NCBI GenBank assembly: GCA_002310175.1
Contig: DBYG01000018.1
Span: 3,778-14,277, forward strand
Source of the DNA: Bacteroidales bacterium UBA1192
GTDB taxonomy: Bacteria; Bacteroidota; Bacteroidia; Bacteroidales; Bacteroidaceae
Length of the DNA stretch: 10,500 nucleotides
Direction of reading: 5' to 3'
The notes under the pieces were generated by a model. The model made no database searches. It was not told where the DNA came from and saw nothing but the letters and a program-made list of their open reading frames with translations. Both the position numbers and the translations under genes were made by a program. Each line of letters starts with the position of its first letter. Positions within the stretch are counted from its first letter, which is position 1. Below, piece after piece: positions 1-6,678 of this stretch.

Positions 1-1619
1 ATGCTGTGGGAGATTATGATTACGGTACGGTCCTTCTTGATGGCGTCTATGCTGTTCTTTATCTGCTCGGTGGCTATGGCGTCCAGGCTGGCTGTAGGCT
101 CATCCAGGAAAATCACCGGCGGGTCCTTGAGGAACAGGCGGGCTATGGCTATCCGCTGCTGCTGTCCGCCGGAAAGGTCAGTAGCCTTGTTCCGGAACTG
201 AAGGGGAAGCGCCATTATCTGGTCATAGATGCAGGCTTTACGGGCAGCCTCCTCCACTTCCTCATGGGTGGCATCGGGCTTGCCGTAGAGTATGTTCTCC
301 TCTATGGTGCCGTCAAAAATGTGGTTCTTCTGGAGCACCAGCCCTATATGGTCACGCAGGTATTTGGTGTCATATTCCCTCAGGTCCACACCGTCCAGAG
401 TAATGCTGCCGCGCTGCGGTTCATAGAACTTGTCCAGCAGGTTCACTATGGTGCTCTTGCCTGCGCCGGAGAGTCCCACAAGGGCGGTTATCCGTCCGGG
501 TTCAATGGTCATATCCACCCCGAAGAGAGCCTGGTTGCCGTTGGGATAGGTAAAATCAACGCCTGAAAGCCTGAACTCACCGCGAATCTTTTCCGGCCGG
601 TATGTGCCTGAAGGCTCCACCTCGCTGTCCGAGTTAAGGATGTCGAAGAATCCTTCGGCATAGATGAGCGCGTCATTCACATCATCGAATATACGCTGGA
701 GCTGGGTGATGGGGGCAATCACGTTGCTGAAGAGCATGACATGATACATGATCTTACCGATGGACATCCCGGGATACTCAATCAGCACCAGATAGGCGGT
801 CAGGATTATGACCAGAACCGTTCCCACCTGCTTGACGAAACTCTTGATGCTGCTGTAATAGAAACTGACCTGACGGGTCTTGAGCTGATTGGAGGTGACC
901 TGGTTCTGGAGGTCCAGCTGCTTTTGCCCCTCTATGGACTCACGGTTGAATGACTTTATGACATTTATGGAGTCTATGATATTCTTGATTCCCTGGCTCT
1001 TGGATTCCAGGTATCCGCGCATCTCACGACGCCAGCCTTTGAGCCTGCGGGCCTGCCTGTAGGTTATCCAGAAATAGACCGGAACTATGCACATGGCCAC
1101 AAGGCCCACATAGACATTGGCCGCGAACATGAGGATAAGGGCCAGCAGTGCGCTCGTGAACATGGGCAGCAGGTCAATGAAGAAATTCTGCACCGTGCGG
1201 GACAGGCTGCTGACTCCCTGGTCTATACGGGCCTGTATCTTTCCTGTGGCGTTTTCCGAGGATGAGAAGAAAGCCATGCGGAATGTAAGCACTTTCTCTA
1301 TGACGCTCTGGGAGAGGTCCTTGGAGACAAATATGCGCATTCTCTCACCGTAATAGTTCTGCGCGAAAGTTATGCCTGCGGAAAGTATCTCCTTACCCAG
1401 CAGTACCACCGATATTATGATAAGGATGCGGGCAGCCTGATTCCATGTGAAATCAGTACCGATGAGGGCGTTGATGGCATCGACTGTCCGGTCAAGCACA
1501 ATGGCGTTGACCTGCTGCATGAAAGAGCCTGCAAGAGTAAGAACGAGAGTGACAATCACCAGAAGGCGGTATGGCCTTACAAACGGGCGTATGTTCCGGA
1601 AGAGCTGCAACAGATTCAT
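1..1619 (-). CDS. ABC exporter, fused permease/ATPase half-transporter (3' end outside window)
   Basis: This protein should sit in the inner membrane as a dimer and use ATP hydrolysis to export a lipid, drug or peptide; the substrate cannot be read from sequence. Reading from the ATG at 1619 gives 539 codons with no stop before the left edge. Residues about 15-310 form the hydrophobic ABC type-1 membrane domain. The ATPase domain follows, with Walker A GLSGAGKST (Lys388), signature LSGGQ (482-486), Walker B and catalytic Glu in LDEPT (505-509, Glu507), and the H-loop His538 just inside the window edge. All ATPase motifs are intact. Members of this family usually run to about 580-600 residues, so some 40-60 residues are probably missing here because of the window boundary, not a mutation. 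The gene is divergent from the phosphatase operon and has its own TAAGTTTG -7-like element. It could equally be called MsbA-like or a multidrug exporter. The family call is firm. Confidence 0.93.
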   Translation of the reverse strand, partial: MNLLQLFRNIRPFVRPYRLLVIVTLVLTLAGSFMQQVNAIVLDRTVDAINALIGTDFTWNQAARILIIISVVLLGKEILSAGITFAQNYYGERMRIFVSKDLSQSVIEKVLTFRMAFFSSSENATGKIQARIDQGVSSLSRTVQNFFIDLLPMFTSALLALILMFAANVYVGLVAMCIVPVYFWITYRQARRLKGWRREMRGYLESKSQGIKNIIDSINVIKSFNRESIEGQKQLDLQNQVTSNQLKTRQVSFYYSSIKSFVKQVGTVLVIILTAYLVLIEYPGMSIGKIMYHVMLFSNVIAPITQLQRIFDDVNDALIYAEGFFDILNSDSEVEPSGTYRPEKIRGEFRLSGVDFTYPNGNQALFGVDMTIEPGRITALVGLSGAGKSTIVNLLDKFYEPQRGSITLDGVDLREYDTKYLRDHIGLVLQKNHIFDGTIEENILYGKPDATHEEVEEAARKACIYDQIMALPLQFRNKATDLSGGQQQRIAIARLFLKDPPVIFLDEPTASLDAIATEQIKNSIDAIKKDRTVIIISHS

Positions 1620-1636
1620 AGGGATATATTTTTCAG

Positions 1637-1644
1637 CAAACTTA
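1637..1644 (-). promoter_or_regulatory. Candidate -7 promoter element for the ABC exporter
   Basis: On the minus strand this reads TAAGTTTG, a full match to the Bacteroidetes -7 consensus TAnnTTTG, 17 bases before the exporter start codon. No TTTG at the expected distance of about 19-21 bases upstream was found; the nearest is only 12 bases away. The call therefore rests on the -7 element alone. Confidence 0.35.
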
Positions 1645-1647
1645 ATC

Positions 1648-1682
1648 AAAACGGGACAAACTGTATCATGTTTTCCCGTTTT
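1648..1682. repeat. Inverted repeat next to the exporter promoter (possible operator or hairpin)
   Basis: The arms AAAACGGGA (1648-1656) and TCCCGTTTT (1674-1682) are perfect 9-base complements separated by 17 bases. The repeat begins 3 bases upstream of the exporter's -7-like element, where an operator or activator site would lie. As RNA it could also form a hairpin. A run of T overlaps and follows the right arm on the plus strand, but no plus-strand gene ends to its left, so a terminator role is less likely than a regulatory one. Confidence 0.45.
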
Positions 1683-1738
1683 TGGCTGTTCAGCGTTCTT
1701 TTTTGATGAATGAATCCCCTGAAACCAAAAAAAACATA

Positions 1739-1746
1739 TAAGTTTG
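1739..1746 (+). promoter_or_regulatory. Candidate -7 promoter element for the phosphatase-CobW-Fur operon
   Basis: TAAGTTTG matches the Bacteroidetes -7 consensus TAnnTTTG and would start transcription around 1752, about 25 bases before the first start codon. No convincing -33 TTTG lies at the normal distance; the one at 1702-1705 is too far away. It is the only good -7 match seen before the operon. Confidence 0.35.
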
Positions 1747-1753
1747 GCATGGA

Positions 1754-1775
1754 TTTTGCACTTATAAGCACAAAA
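1754..1775. promoter_or_regulatory. 22-bp imperfect palindrome at operon head, candidate operator
   Basis: The site is built as TTTTG, CA, CTTATAAG, CA, CAAAA. The outer arms and the 8-base core are perfectly symmetric and only the two CA dinucleotides break the symmetry, so 18 of 22 positions match. It lies between the predicted transcription start and the start codon at 1778, where a bound repressor would block expression. The operon's own Fur-family protein is the obvious candidate to bind it. That pairing is an inference: the sequence is not a textbook Fur, Zur or PerR box. Confidence 0.4.
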
Positions 1776-1777
1776 AG

Positions 1778-3058
1778 ATGAATGATATGACACTAAGGAA
1801 AATTATTTCTACCCTGCTCCTGCTGCCGCTTGTGACAGTTCTGTATGCGCAGGTGAGTCCGCTTGAGCAACTGAAAGCTGATCCGCGTAAAGCGTACGGC
1901 ACTGACTACCCTTACCAGTCACAGGAGACCGTTCTCACCAAGGCACCACGGGGATATAAACCGTTCTATATAAGCCATTACGGCCGTCATGGTTCAAGAT
2001 ACTACTGGAATGACCAGCTATACAATGATCTGGATAGCCTCATGACCACAGCCCACAACAAGCACCTGCTCACGGCCCAGGGTGAGTCATTCTACAGCAA
2101 TTTCATGGCAGCCAAGGATGAGCTCAAGACCGGGGTAAGCGAACTGACTCAATTAGGATGGGAACAGCATCAGGGTATAGCAAGGACCATGTATAACCGT
2201 TTTCCTGAAGTGTTCAGGAAAGGAGGCAACATACTGGCCATATCATCACTGTCAGGCCGATGCGTACTGAGTATGTCCGCCTTCTGCCAGGAACTGGTAC
2301 AGTGTAATCCCAAGCTGGAGATACGCGAGCAGTCATCACGTTTCACTCTGGACGGAGTGGTGCCCGATGACAGCCAGAATCCGGTAAAACACAATTATCC
2401 CAAGGCCAAGCCACGCTACGAAAAGAACAGGAGCACGTTCAGGAGTGACAACTCCCTGCGTAGGGATATCATATCCCGTGTGTTTGTCAGCACTGACGGA
2501 CTGCCGGGCAATGCAAGCCGTATATCAGGTGACCTAATAAACCTCTATACCTCACTTCCCAACATCTATCACGAAGGGATGATGGGTAACATCATAACTG
2601 ATCAGGAGATAGCTGACCAATGGGAGAGTTCCAACCTGGGATCATACTCATGGGTGTTCTCCGGACAATATACCATGATTCCCATACTTCAGGACATACT
2701 CAGGAAAGCCGATGCCGTAATCAGCGGAAGCAGTGACCATGTGGCTGACCTGCGTTTCGGGCATGACAGCTGTCTGGGGCCTCTGACTGTGCTGATGGGA
2801 ATAAACGGTGCGGATCTTGATCCTGAGGATCCGTATGAGGTGAAGAACTGTTACCAGAGCTGGGAGACATGCAAGGCATCAAACATACAGCTCATCTTCT
2901 ACCGTAACAGCAGGAAAACGGATGACGTTCTTGTAAAATGTATGCTGAACGGTGCGGAGGCTACACTTCCGGTACCCACAGACAATGCACCCTATTATAA
3001 GTGGTCAGATTTCCTAAGTTTCTATACTGACCGCATAAACAACGCTCCGACAGAATAA
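1778..3058 (+). CDS. Exported histidine acid phosphatase (phytase/phosphatase-like, His_Phos_2 family)
   Basis: The 426-residue protein should hydrolyse phosphomonoesters outside the inner membrane. The N-terminus has Arg7-Lys8, then a hydrophobic stretch and a likely signal peptidase I site after Ala24 (LYA|Q). The catalytic signature RHGSR spans residues 70-74, with His71 the expected phospho-acceptor. The second signature GHD supplies His329-Asp330, the expected proton-donor pair of histidine acid phosphatases. MINPP-type phytases such as the Bacteroides enzyme typically carry HAE there instead. Length and layout fit the family. Start choice: ATG1778, but the ATG nine bases downstream (codon 4) is also possible. 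The CobW gene begins 26 bases after the stop, suggesting cotranscription. Substrate is unknown; inositol phosphates, sugar phosphates and other monoesters are all plausible. Confidence 0.88.
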   Translation: MNDMTLRKIISTLLLLPLVTVLYAQVSPLEQLKADPRKAYGTDYPYQSQETVLTKAPRGYKPFYISHYGRHGSRYYWNDQLYNDLDSLMTTAHNKHLLTAQGESFYSNFMAAKDELKTGVSELTQLGWEQHQGIARTMYNRFPEVFRKGGNILAISSLSGRCVLSMSAFCQELVQCNPKLEIREQSSRFTLDGVVPDDSQNPVKHNYPKAKPRYEKNRSTFRSDNSLRRDIISRVFVSTDGLPGNASRISGDLINLYTSLPNIYHEGMMGNIITDQEIADQWESSNLGSYSWVFSGQYTMIPILQDILRKADAVISGSSDHVADLRFGHDSCLGPLTVLMGINGADLDPEDPYEVKNCYQSWETCKASNIQLIFYRNSRKTDDVLVKCMLNGAEATLPVPTDNAPYYKWSDFLSFYTDRINNAPTE

Positions 3059-3084
3059 CTAAAGGATTCAGAATTTGTTTAAAT

Positions 3085-4311
3085 ATGACAGAAAAGACTC
3101 CGGTCCTGCTGCTCACCGGTTATCTGGGCAGCGGAAAGACAACCCTTCTGAACAGGATTCTCAGTAACAGCAAGGGTATAAGGTTCGCGGTAATAGTAAA
3201 TGATATAGGTGAGGTCAACATTGACGCCTCCCTCATCCAGCAGGGTGGCGTGGTAGGCATGAATGATGACAGCCTGGTGGCTCTGCAGAACGGCTGTATA
3301 TGCTGTACCCTGAAGATGGATCTTGTGGAGCAGCTGCACCAGATTATTGCACTGCACCGTTTTGACTACATAGTGATTGAGGCCAGCGGAATATGTGAGC
3401 CCGGCCCTATTGCCCAGACCATCTGCTCCATTCCCCGCATGGAGGACAAATATACCAAGGACGGGATTCCGGAACTGGACTGCATTGTGACTGTGGTCGA
3501 TGCATTGCGCATACGTGACGAGTTCGGCTGCGGCGATGACCTGATAAAGAAGGACATTGGTGAGGAGGATTTGGAGAACCTGGTCATACAGCAGATAGAG
3601 TTCTGCAATATCGTACTGCTGAACAAGGCATCGGAGGTGAGTGCCGACGAGCTGTTGCGCATACGCAAGATAGTTCGTGCCCTGCAGCCGAGTGCGCGTA
3701 TCATGGAGTGTGACTACGGTGAAATAGAGCTGGATAATATCCTGAATACCGGTATGTTTGACTTCGAGAAGGTGGCCACAAGCGCCACATGGATCCATGA
3801 GATAGAGAAACGCGGCTCAGAACTGGATGATCAGGATGACGATGATGAACATGAGGAGCATGAAGGAGATGAACACCATCATCATGATCACGGGCATCAC
3901 CATCATCATGACCATCACGAGCATGAAGGCGGTGAGGTGGAGGAATACGGGATAGGCACATACGTCTATTATGCCCGCCGCCCCATGGACCTGAACCGAT
4001 TTGACTGGTTTGTCTCCAAACACTGGCCCAAAGGTATCATCCGCACCAAGGGGATGTGTTATTTCAACGATGAGTTTGATATATGCTACCTGTTCGAACA
4101 GGCCGGCAAGCAGATGACCCTCAAGAATGCCGGACAGTGGTACGCCACCATGCCTGAGGACCAGCTGGCCAATCTGCTCCGGACTGACCCCACTCTGGCG
4201 GCCGACTGGGACGGGACATACGGCGACCGTATGCAGAAACTGGTCTTCATTGGCCGTAACCTGGACAAGTCCTACATAAAGAAAGAGCTGGATGCATGCC
4301 TGGTTGAGTAA
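3085..4311 (+). CDS. CobW/COG0523-family GTPase with His/Asp-rich metal-binding loop
   Basis: COG0523 GTPases are metallochaperones that use GTP hydrolysis to deliver metals, often zinc, to client proteins in the cytoplasm. This 408-residue member has Walker A GYLGSGKT (12-19), the family-defining metal motif CICC (71-74) inside NGCICCTL, and an EASGICEPGP segment matching the usual ETSG-like switch. A loop at about 248-281, between the GTPase and C-terminal domains, is made almost only of His, Asp and Glu. The CobW C-terminal domain covers about 293-400. One oddity is the guanine-recognition motif, which reads NKAS (180-183) where NKxD is usual, with Ser in place of the base-contacting Asp. 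The Fur-family gene follows after 29 bases. Together with the His-rich loop this favours a zinc-homeostasis role (ZigA/YciC-like), but the metal and the client are not shown by the sequence. Confidence 0.92.
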   Translation: MTEKTPVLLLTGYLGSGKTTLLNRILSNSKGIRFAVIVNDIGEVNIDASLIQQGGVVGMNDDSLVALQNGCICCTLKMDLVEQLHQIIALHRFDYIVIEASGICEPGPIAQTICSIPRMEDKYTKDGIPELDCIVTVVDALRIRDEFGCGDDLIKKDIGEEDLENLVIQQIEFCNIVLLNKASEVSADELLRIRKIVRALQPSARIMECDYGEIELDNILNTGMFDFEKVATSATWIHEIEKRGSELDDQDDDDEHEEHEGDEHHHHDHGHHHHHDHHEHEGGEVEEYGIGTYVYYARRPMDLNRFDWFVSKHWPKGIIRTKGMCYFNDEFDICYLFEQAGKQMTLKNAGQWYATMPEDQLANLLRTDPTLAADWDGTYGDRMQKLVFIGRNLDKSYIKKELDACLVE

Positions 4312-4340
4312 CTTTGGCGCTGGGCTTTTAATATGAAACG

Positions 4341-4787
4341 ATGGAGGATTTAGAAAAGATATTGGAGGAGCACGGGATAAAACCTACGGCCAACAGGATG
4401 CTGGTGCTCAAGGCGATTGCCGGGAGTGAGCGCCCGGTCACCATGGCGGAGCTGGAGGAGCGTATTGACACGATTGACAAGTCCGGAATTTTCCGTACTC
4501 TGACTCTTTTCTATGAGAACCATCTGCTCCACCGGATTGATGACGGTTGCGAGGGCGTCCGCTATGAACTCTGTCACGCCAAAGGTGAGACCGATGATGA
4601 CCGACACGTGCATTTCCACTGCGAAGTATGCCACCGCACTTTCTGCTTTGAGGATCTGTCCATCCCGCAGGTGAGATTCCCTGACGGTTTCCTTGTGGAG
4701 AGTGTGAACTATATGGCCAAGGGCATCTGCCCGGAGTGTGCCATAAAAAAAGGTCAGCAGCCTTTCCGGCACGTACATTATGCATAA
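4341..4787 (+). CDS. Fur-family metal-dependent transcriptional regulator, probably Zur-like
   Basis: The 148-residue protein has the Fur layout: an N-terminal winged helix (about 8-75, including KPTANR and the recognition-helix stretch GIFRTLTLF) and a C-terminal dimerisation/metal domain. The sensing segment HVHFHCEVC (89-97) supplies several His ligands and Cys94/Cys97. With CPEC (Cys130/Cys133) these form the structural zinc site typical of the family. Fur, Zur and PerR cannot be separated with certainty by motif. Its place directly after a His-rich CobW protein points to zinc sensing. Its stop overlaps the QueH fusion start by one base (TAATG), implying translational coupling and one transcript. 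It may repress its own operon through the palindrome at 1754-1775. Confidence 0.9.
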   Translation: MEDLEKILEEHGIKPTANRMLVLKAIAGSERPVTMAELEERIDTIDKSGIFRTLTLFYENHLLHRIDDGCEGVRYELCHAKGETDDDRHVHFHCEVCHRTFCFEDLSIPQVRFPDGFLVESVNYMAKGICPECAIKKGQQPFRHVHYA

Positions 4788-5902
4788 TGGGCAGTAGGGA
4801 CAACACACAGGATGAAGTGCCGGGCGGAACCACCAGGGTCCTGCTCCATACCTGTTGCGCTCCATGCAGCGGAGCCATAATTGAATGGATGACACTGAAC
4901 GGGATCACGCCTGTAATCTACTACTGCAACCCCAATATATACCCGATTGAAGAGTATTTGGTCCGCAAGGAGGAGTGCAACCGATACGCCAGCAGTCTGG
5001 GTCTTGAGATAATTGACGCTGATTATGACCATACCGCCTGGATGTGCTGCATAAAGGGACTGGAGAATGAACCGGAGCGCGGGGCACGCTGTCTGGAATG
5101 TTTCAGGATGCGTCTGCTGAATGCCGCACGTTACGCATCGGAGCACGGGTTCACAGTGTTCACATCCACCCTTGATTCCAGCCGATGGAAACGCCACGAC
5201 CAGATTGTGGAGGCAGGCCGTTGGGCAGCGGCACAGTTCCCGGGTCTTACCTTCTGGGAGCGCAACTGGCGTCAGGGAGGACTGCAGGAACGCCGCTCAC
5301 AGATAATCCGCGAGCAGGGGTTCTACAACCAGCGCTACTGCGGCTGCGAGTTCAGCATGAATGCCATGTGTGATGACAAGAAACAGTCCCGCCAGCGCAT
5401 CAGAAGGCTTATCTCCGTCATGACGCCTGAGCAGAAAGCCACACAGTCCGCTGCCGTCTGGGAACGTATGGAACGGAATGAGACTTTCCGTAACGCCACA
5501 GACATCCTCATATATTGGTCAATGGAAGATGAGGTCCAGACACCTGCATTCATCCGGAAATGGACCGCAGCCGGAAAGAGTTTCTATCTGCCCTCCATTC
5601 AGGGTGATGAGCTTATTGTGAAACGTTACACCGGAAGCGGCTCGCTAAAGCCTGGAGAGCAGTTCGGCATACCTGAACCCGATGGAGAACAGGTAAACGA
5701 CCTGAATCCCATTACATTGGTGATTGTTCCAGGCCGTGCTTTTGACAGTATGGGACATCGTTTAGGACGCGGCCGCGGGTTCTATGACCGTCTGCTGCCA
5801 CAGTTACCCCGCGCACTCAAAGCCGGAGTATGTTTTGACTGCCAGAAACTGCCGTCAGTGCCGGTGGATGGGAATGACATTAAAATGGATTTTGTAATAT
5901 GA
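4787..5902 (+). CDS. queH: Fusion: epoxyqueuosine reductase QueH + 5-formyltetrahydrofolate cyclo-ligase
   Basis: Two enzymes are joined in one 371-residue chain. Residues 1-195 are QueH (former DUF208), the non-cobalamin Fe-S enzyme that reduces epoxyqueuosine to queuosine in the tRNA anticodon. The Cys set is present: HTCCAPC (Cys23, 24, 27), Cys87-Cys88, CLEC (102-105) and YCGC (184-187). Residues from about 198 match 5-formyltetrahydrofolate cyclo-ligase (MTHFS), which converts 5-formyl-THF to 5,10-methenyl-THF with ATP; its GRGRGFYDR motif starts at 327. The reading frame is continuous, with almost no linker. The start is placed at 4787 because that ATG overlaps the Fur stop (TAATG) and puts the CCAPC motif near the N-terminus as in stand-alone QueH. 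An in-frame ATG at 4736 would add 17 residues encoded inside the Fur gene and is less likely. Both domains look intact. Confidence 0.9.
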   Translation: MGSRDNTQDEVPGGTTRVLLHTCCAPCSGAIIEWMTLNGITPVIYYCNPNIYPIEEYLVRKEECNRYASSLGLEIIDADYDHTAWMCCIKGLENEPERGARCLECFRMRLLNAARYASEHGFTVFTSTLDSSRWKRHDQIVEAGRWAAAQFPGLTFWERNWRQGGLQERRSQIIREQGFYNQRYCGCEFSMNAMCDDKKQSRQRIRRLISVMTPEQKATQSAAVWERMERNETFRNATDILIYWSMEDEVQTPAFIRKWTAAGKSFYLPSIQGDELIVKRYTGSGSLKPGEQFGIPEPDGEQVNDLNPITLVIVPGRAFDSMGHRLGRGRGFYDRLLPQLPRALKAGVCFDCQKLPSVPVDGNDIKMDFVI

Positions 5903-6666
5903 TACTCTGGTACTCCGGATGCGGCAACAGCCGTTTTGTGGCAGACACTCTGTCCAAGGAACTCGCAGACAGCAATATGATATTCATCCCAGATGCCGCC
6001 CGCCAGGGAATGGCATTGGAATTCGGACCCGACGAGTCTCTGGGAATTGTCTTTCCCGTCTATTCATGGTCTGTACCCAAGCTGGTATCGGAGTTCCTGC
6101 GTACAGTCAGCATCAAAGGCAGACCGGCCTACATATTTGCAGCCTGCACCTGCGGCGACGAGACCGGACTTACGGAGAAACATCTTAAGAAAGACCTATC
6201 CAGGCAAGGTCTGGAGCTTGATGCCTTCTTCTCTTTCCAGATGCCCGAAACGTACATCAACCTGCCTGGTTTCAAACTGGATACACCAGAAAATGCCAGC
6301 CGTAAAATAGAGAGCACAAAAGCCAGCCTACAGGATGCCGTAGAACTTATAAAACATCGCACCAAAGGCAGTTTCAACAAACTCAAGGGCGGGTCATCAT
6401 TCCTCAAATCAAACATTCTCAAGCCCCTCTTCTACGGTGTGCTCATAACCGACCGCAAGTTCCGTGTATCGGACCAGTGCATCGGCTGCGGCATCTGCGC
6501 CAGGAACTGCCCCCTGCAGAACATCACAATAGAGAATGACCGCCCCAAATGGAACGGTCATTGCACCAATTGCATGAGCTGCTATCACCGCTGCCCCAGG
6601 AACGCCATCAATTTTGGCAGCGCCACCCAGGGCAAAGGTCAGTATTACTTCAAACAGGAGGAATGA
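5899..6666 (+). CDS. EFR1-type protein: flavodoxin-like domain plus two [4Fe-4S] clusters
   Basis: This 255-residue cytoplasmic protein is predicted to carry electrons. The N-terminus (about 1-150) is flavodoxin-like, opening with WYSGCGNSRFVA, a variant of the FMN-phosphate loop usually seen as FSGTGNT. The C-terminus holds two bacterial ferredoxin motifs: CIGCGICARNC (Cys194, 197, 200, 204) and CTNCMSCYHRC (Cys222, 225, 228, 232). All eight cluster ligands are present. Its ATG overlaps the QueH fusion stop in ATGA, so the two are probably translated together. That makes it a candidate electron donor for the QueH half; this is inference from gene order. No separate promoter was seen. The stop lies 9 bases from the stop of the convergent M56 gene. 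Confidence 0.9.
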   Translation: MILWYSGCGNSRFVADTLSKELADSNMIFIPDAARQGMALEFGPDESLGIVFPVYSWSVPKLVSEFLRTVSIKGRPAYIFAACTCGDETGLTEKHLKKDLSRQGLELDAFFSFQMPETYINLPGFKLDTPENASRKIESTKASLQDAVELIKHRTKGSFNKLKGGSSFLKSNILKPLFYGVLITDRKFRVSDQCIGCGICARNCPLQNITIENDRPKWNGHCTNCMSCYHRCPRNAINFGSATQGKGQYYFKQEE

Positions 6667-6678
6667 TTGTCATAATCA
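6664..6678. repeat. Small inverted repeat at convergent gene ends
   Basis: TGATT and AATCA (6664-6668, 6674-6678) form a 5-base stem with a 5-base loop that spans both stop codons of the convergent genes. An overlapping alternative pairs GAATGA (6661-6666) with TCATTC (6681-6686). Neither has a T-run, so it is at best a weak shared terminator. Confidence 0.2.

Noticed and set aside
6..566. Plus-strand open frame opposite the ABC exporter (186 codons)
   Set aside because: The minus strand encodes Walker A, signature, Walker B and H-loop motifs across the same stretch.
3079..3798. Long open frame on the minus strand opposite the CobW gene (239 codons)
   Set aside because: It lies wholly opposite a gene with clear motifs, has no recognisable domain, and looks like a shadow of the coding strand's base bias.
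3885..3924. CAT/CAC-rich tract considered as a DNA repeat or CRISPR-like element
   Set aside because: It is simply the coding sequence of the CobW His-rich loop; there is no regular spacer structure.
4736..4786. Longer start for the QueH fusion at 4736
   Set aside because: It would add 17 residues from inside the Fur gene; the ATG at 4787 overlaps the Fur stop (TAATG) and fits the usual QueH N-terminus.
4350..4908. Overlapping minus-strand open frames opposite the Fur-family gene and QueH start
   Set aside because: No family motifs, and the plus strand there encodes two well-supported genes.
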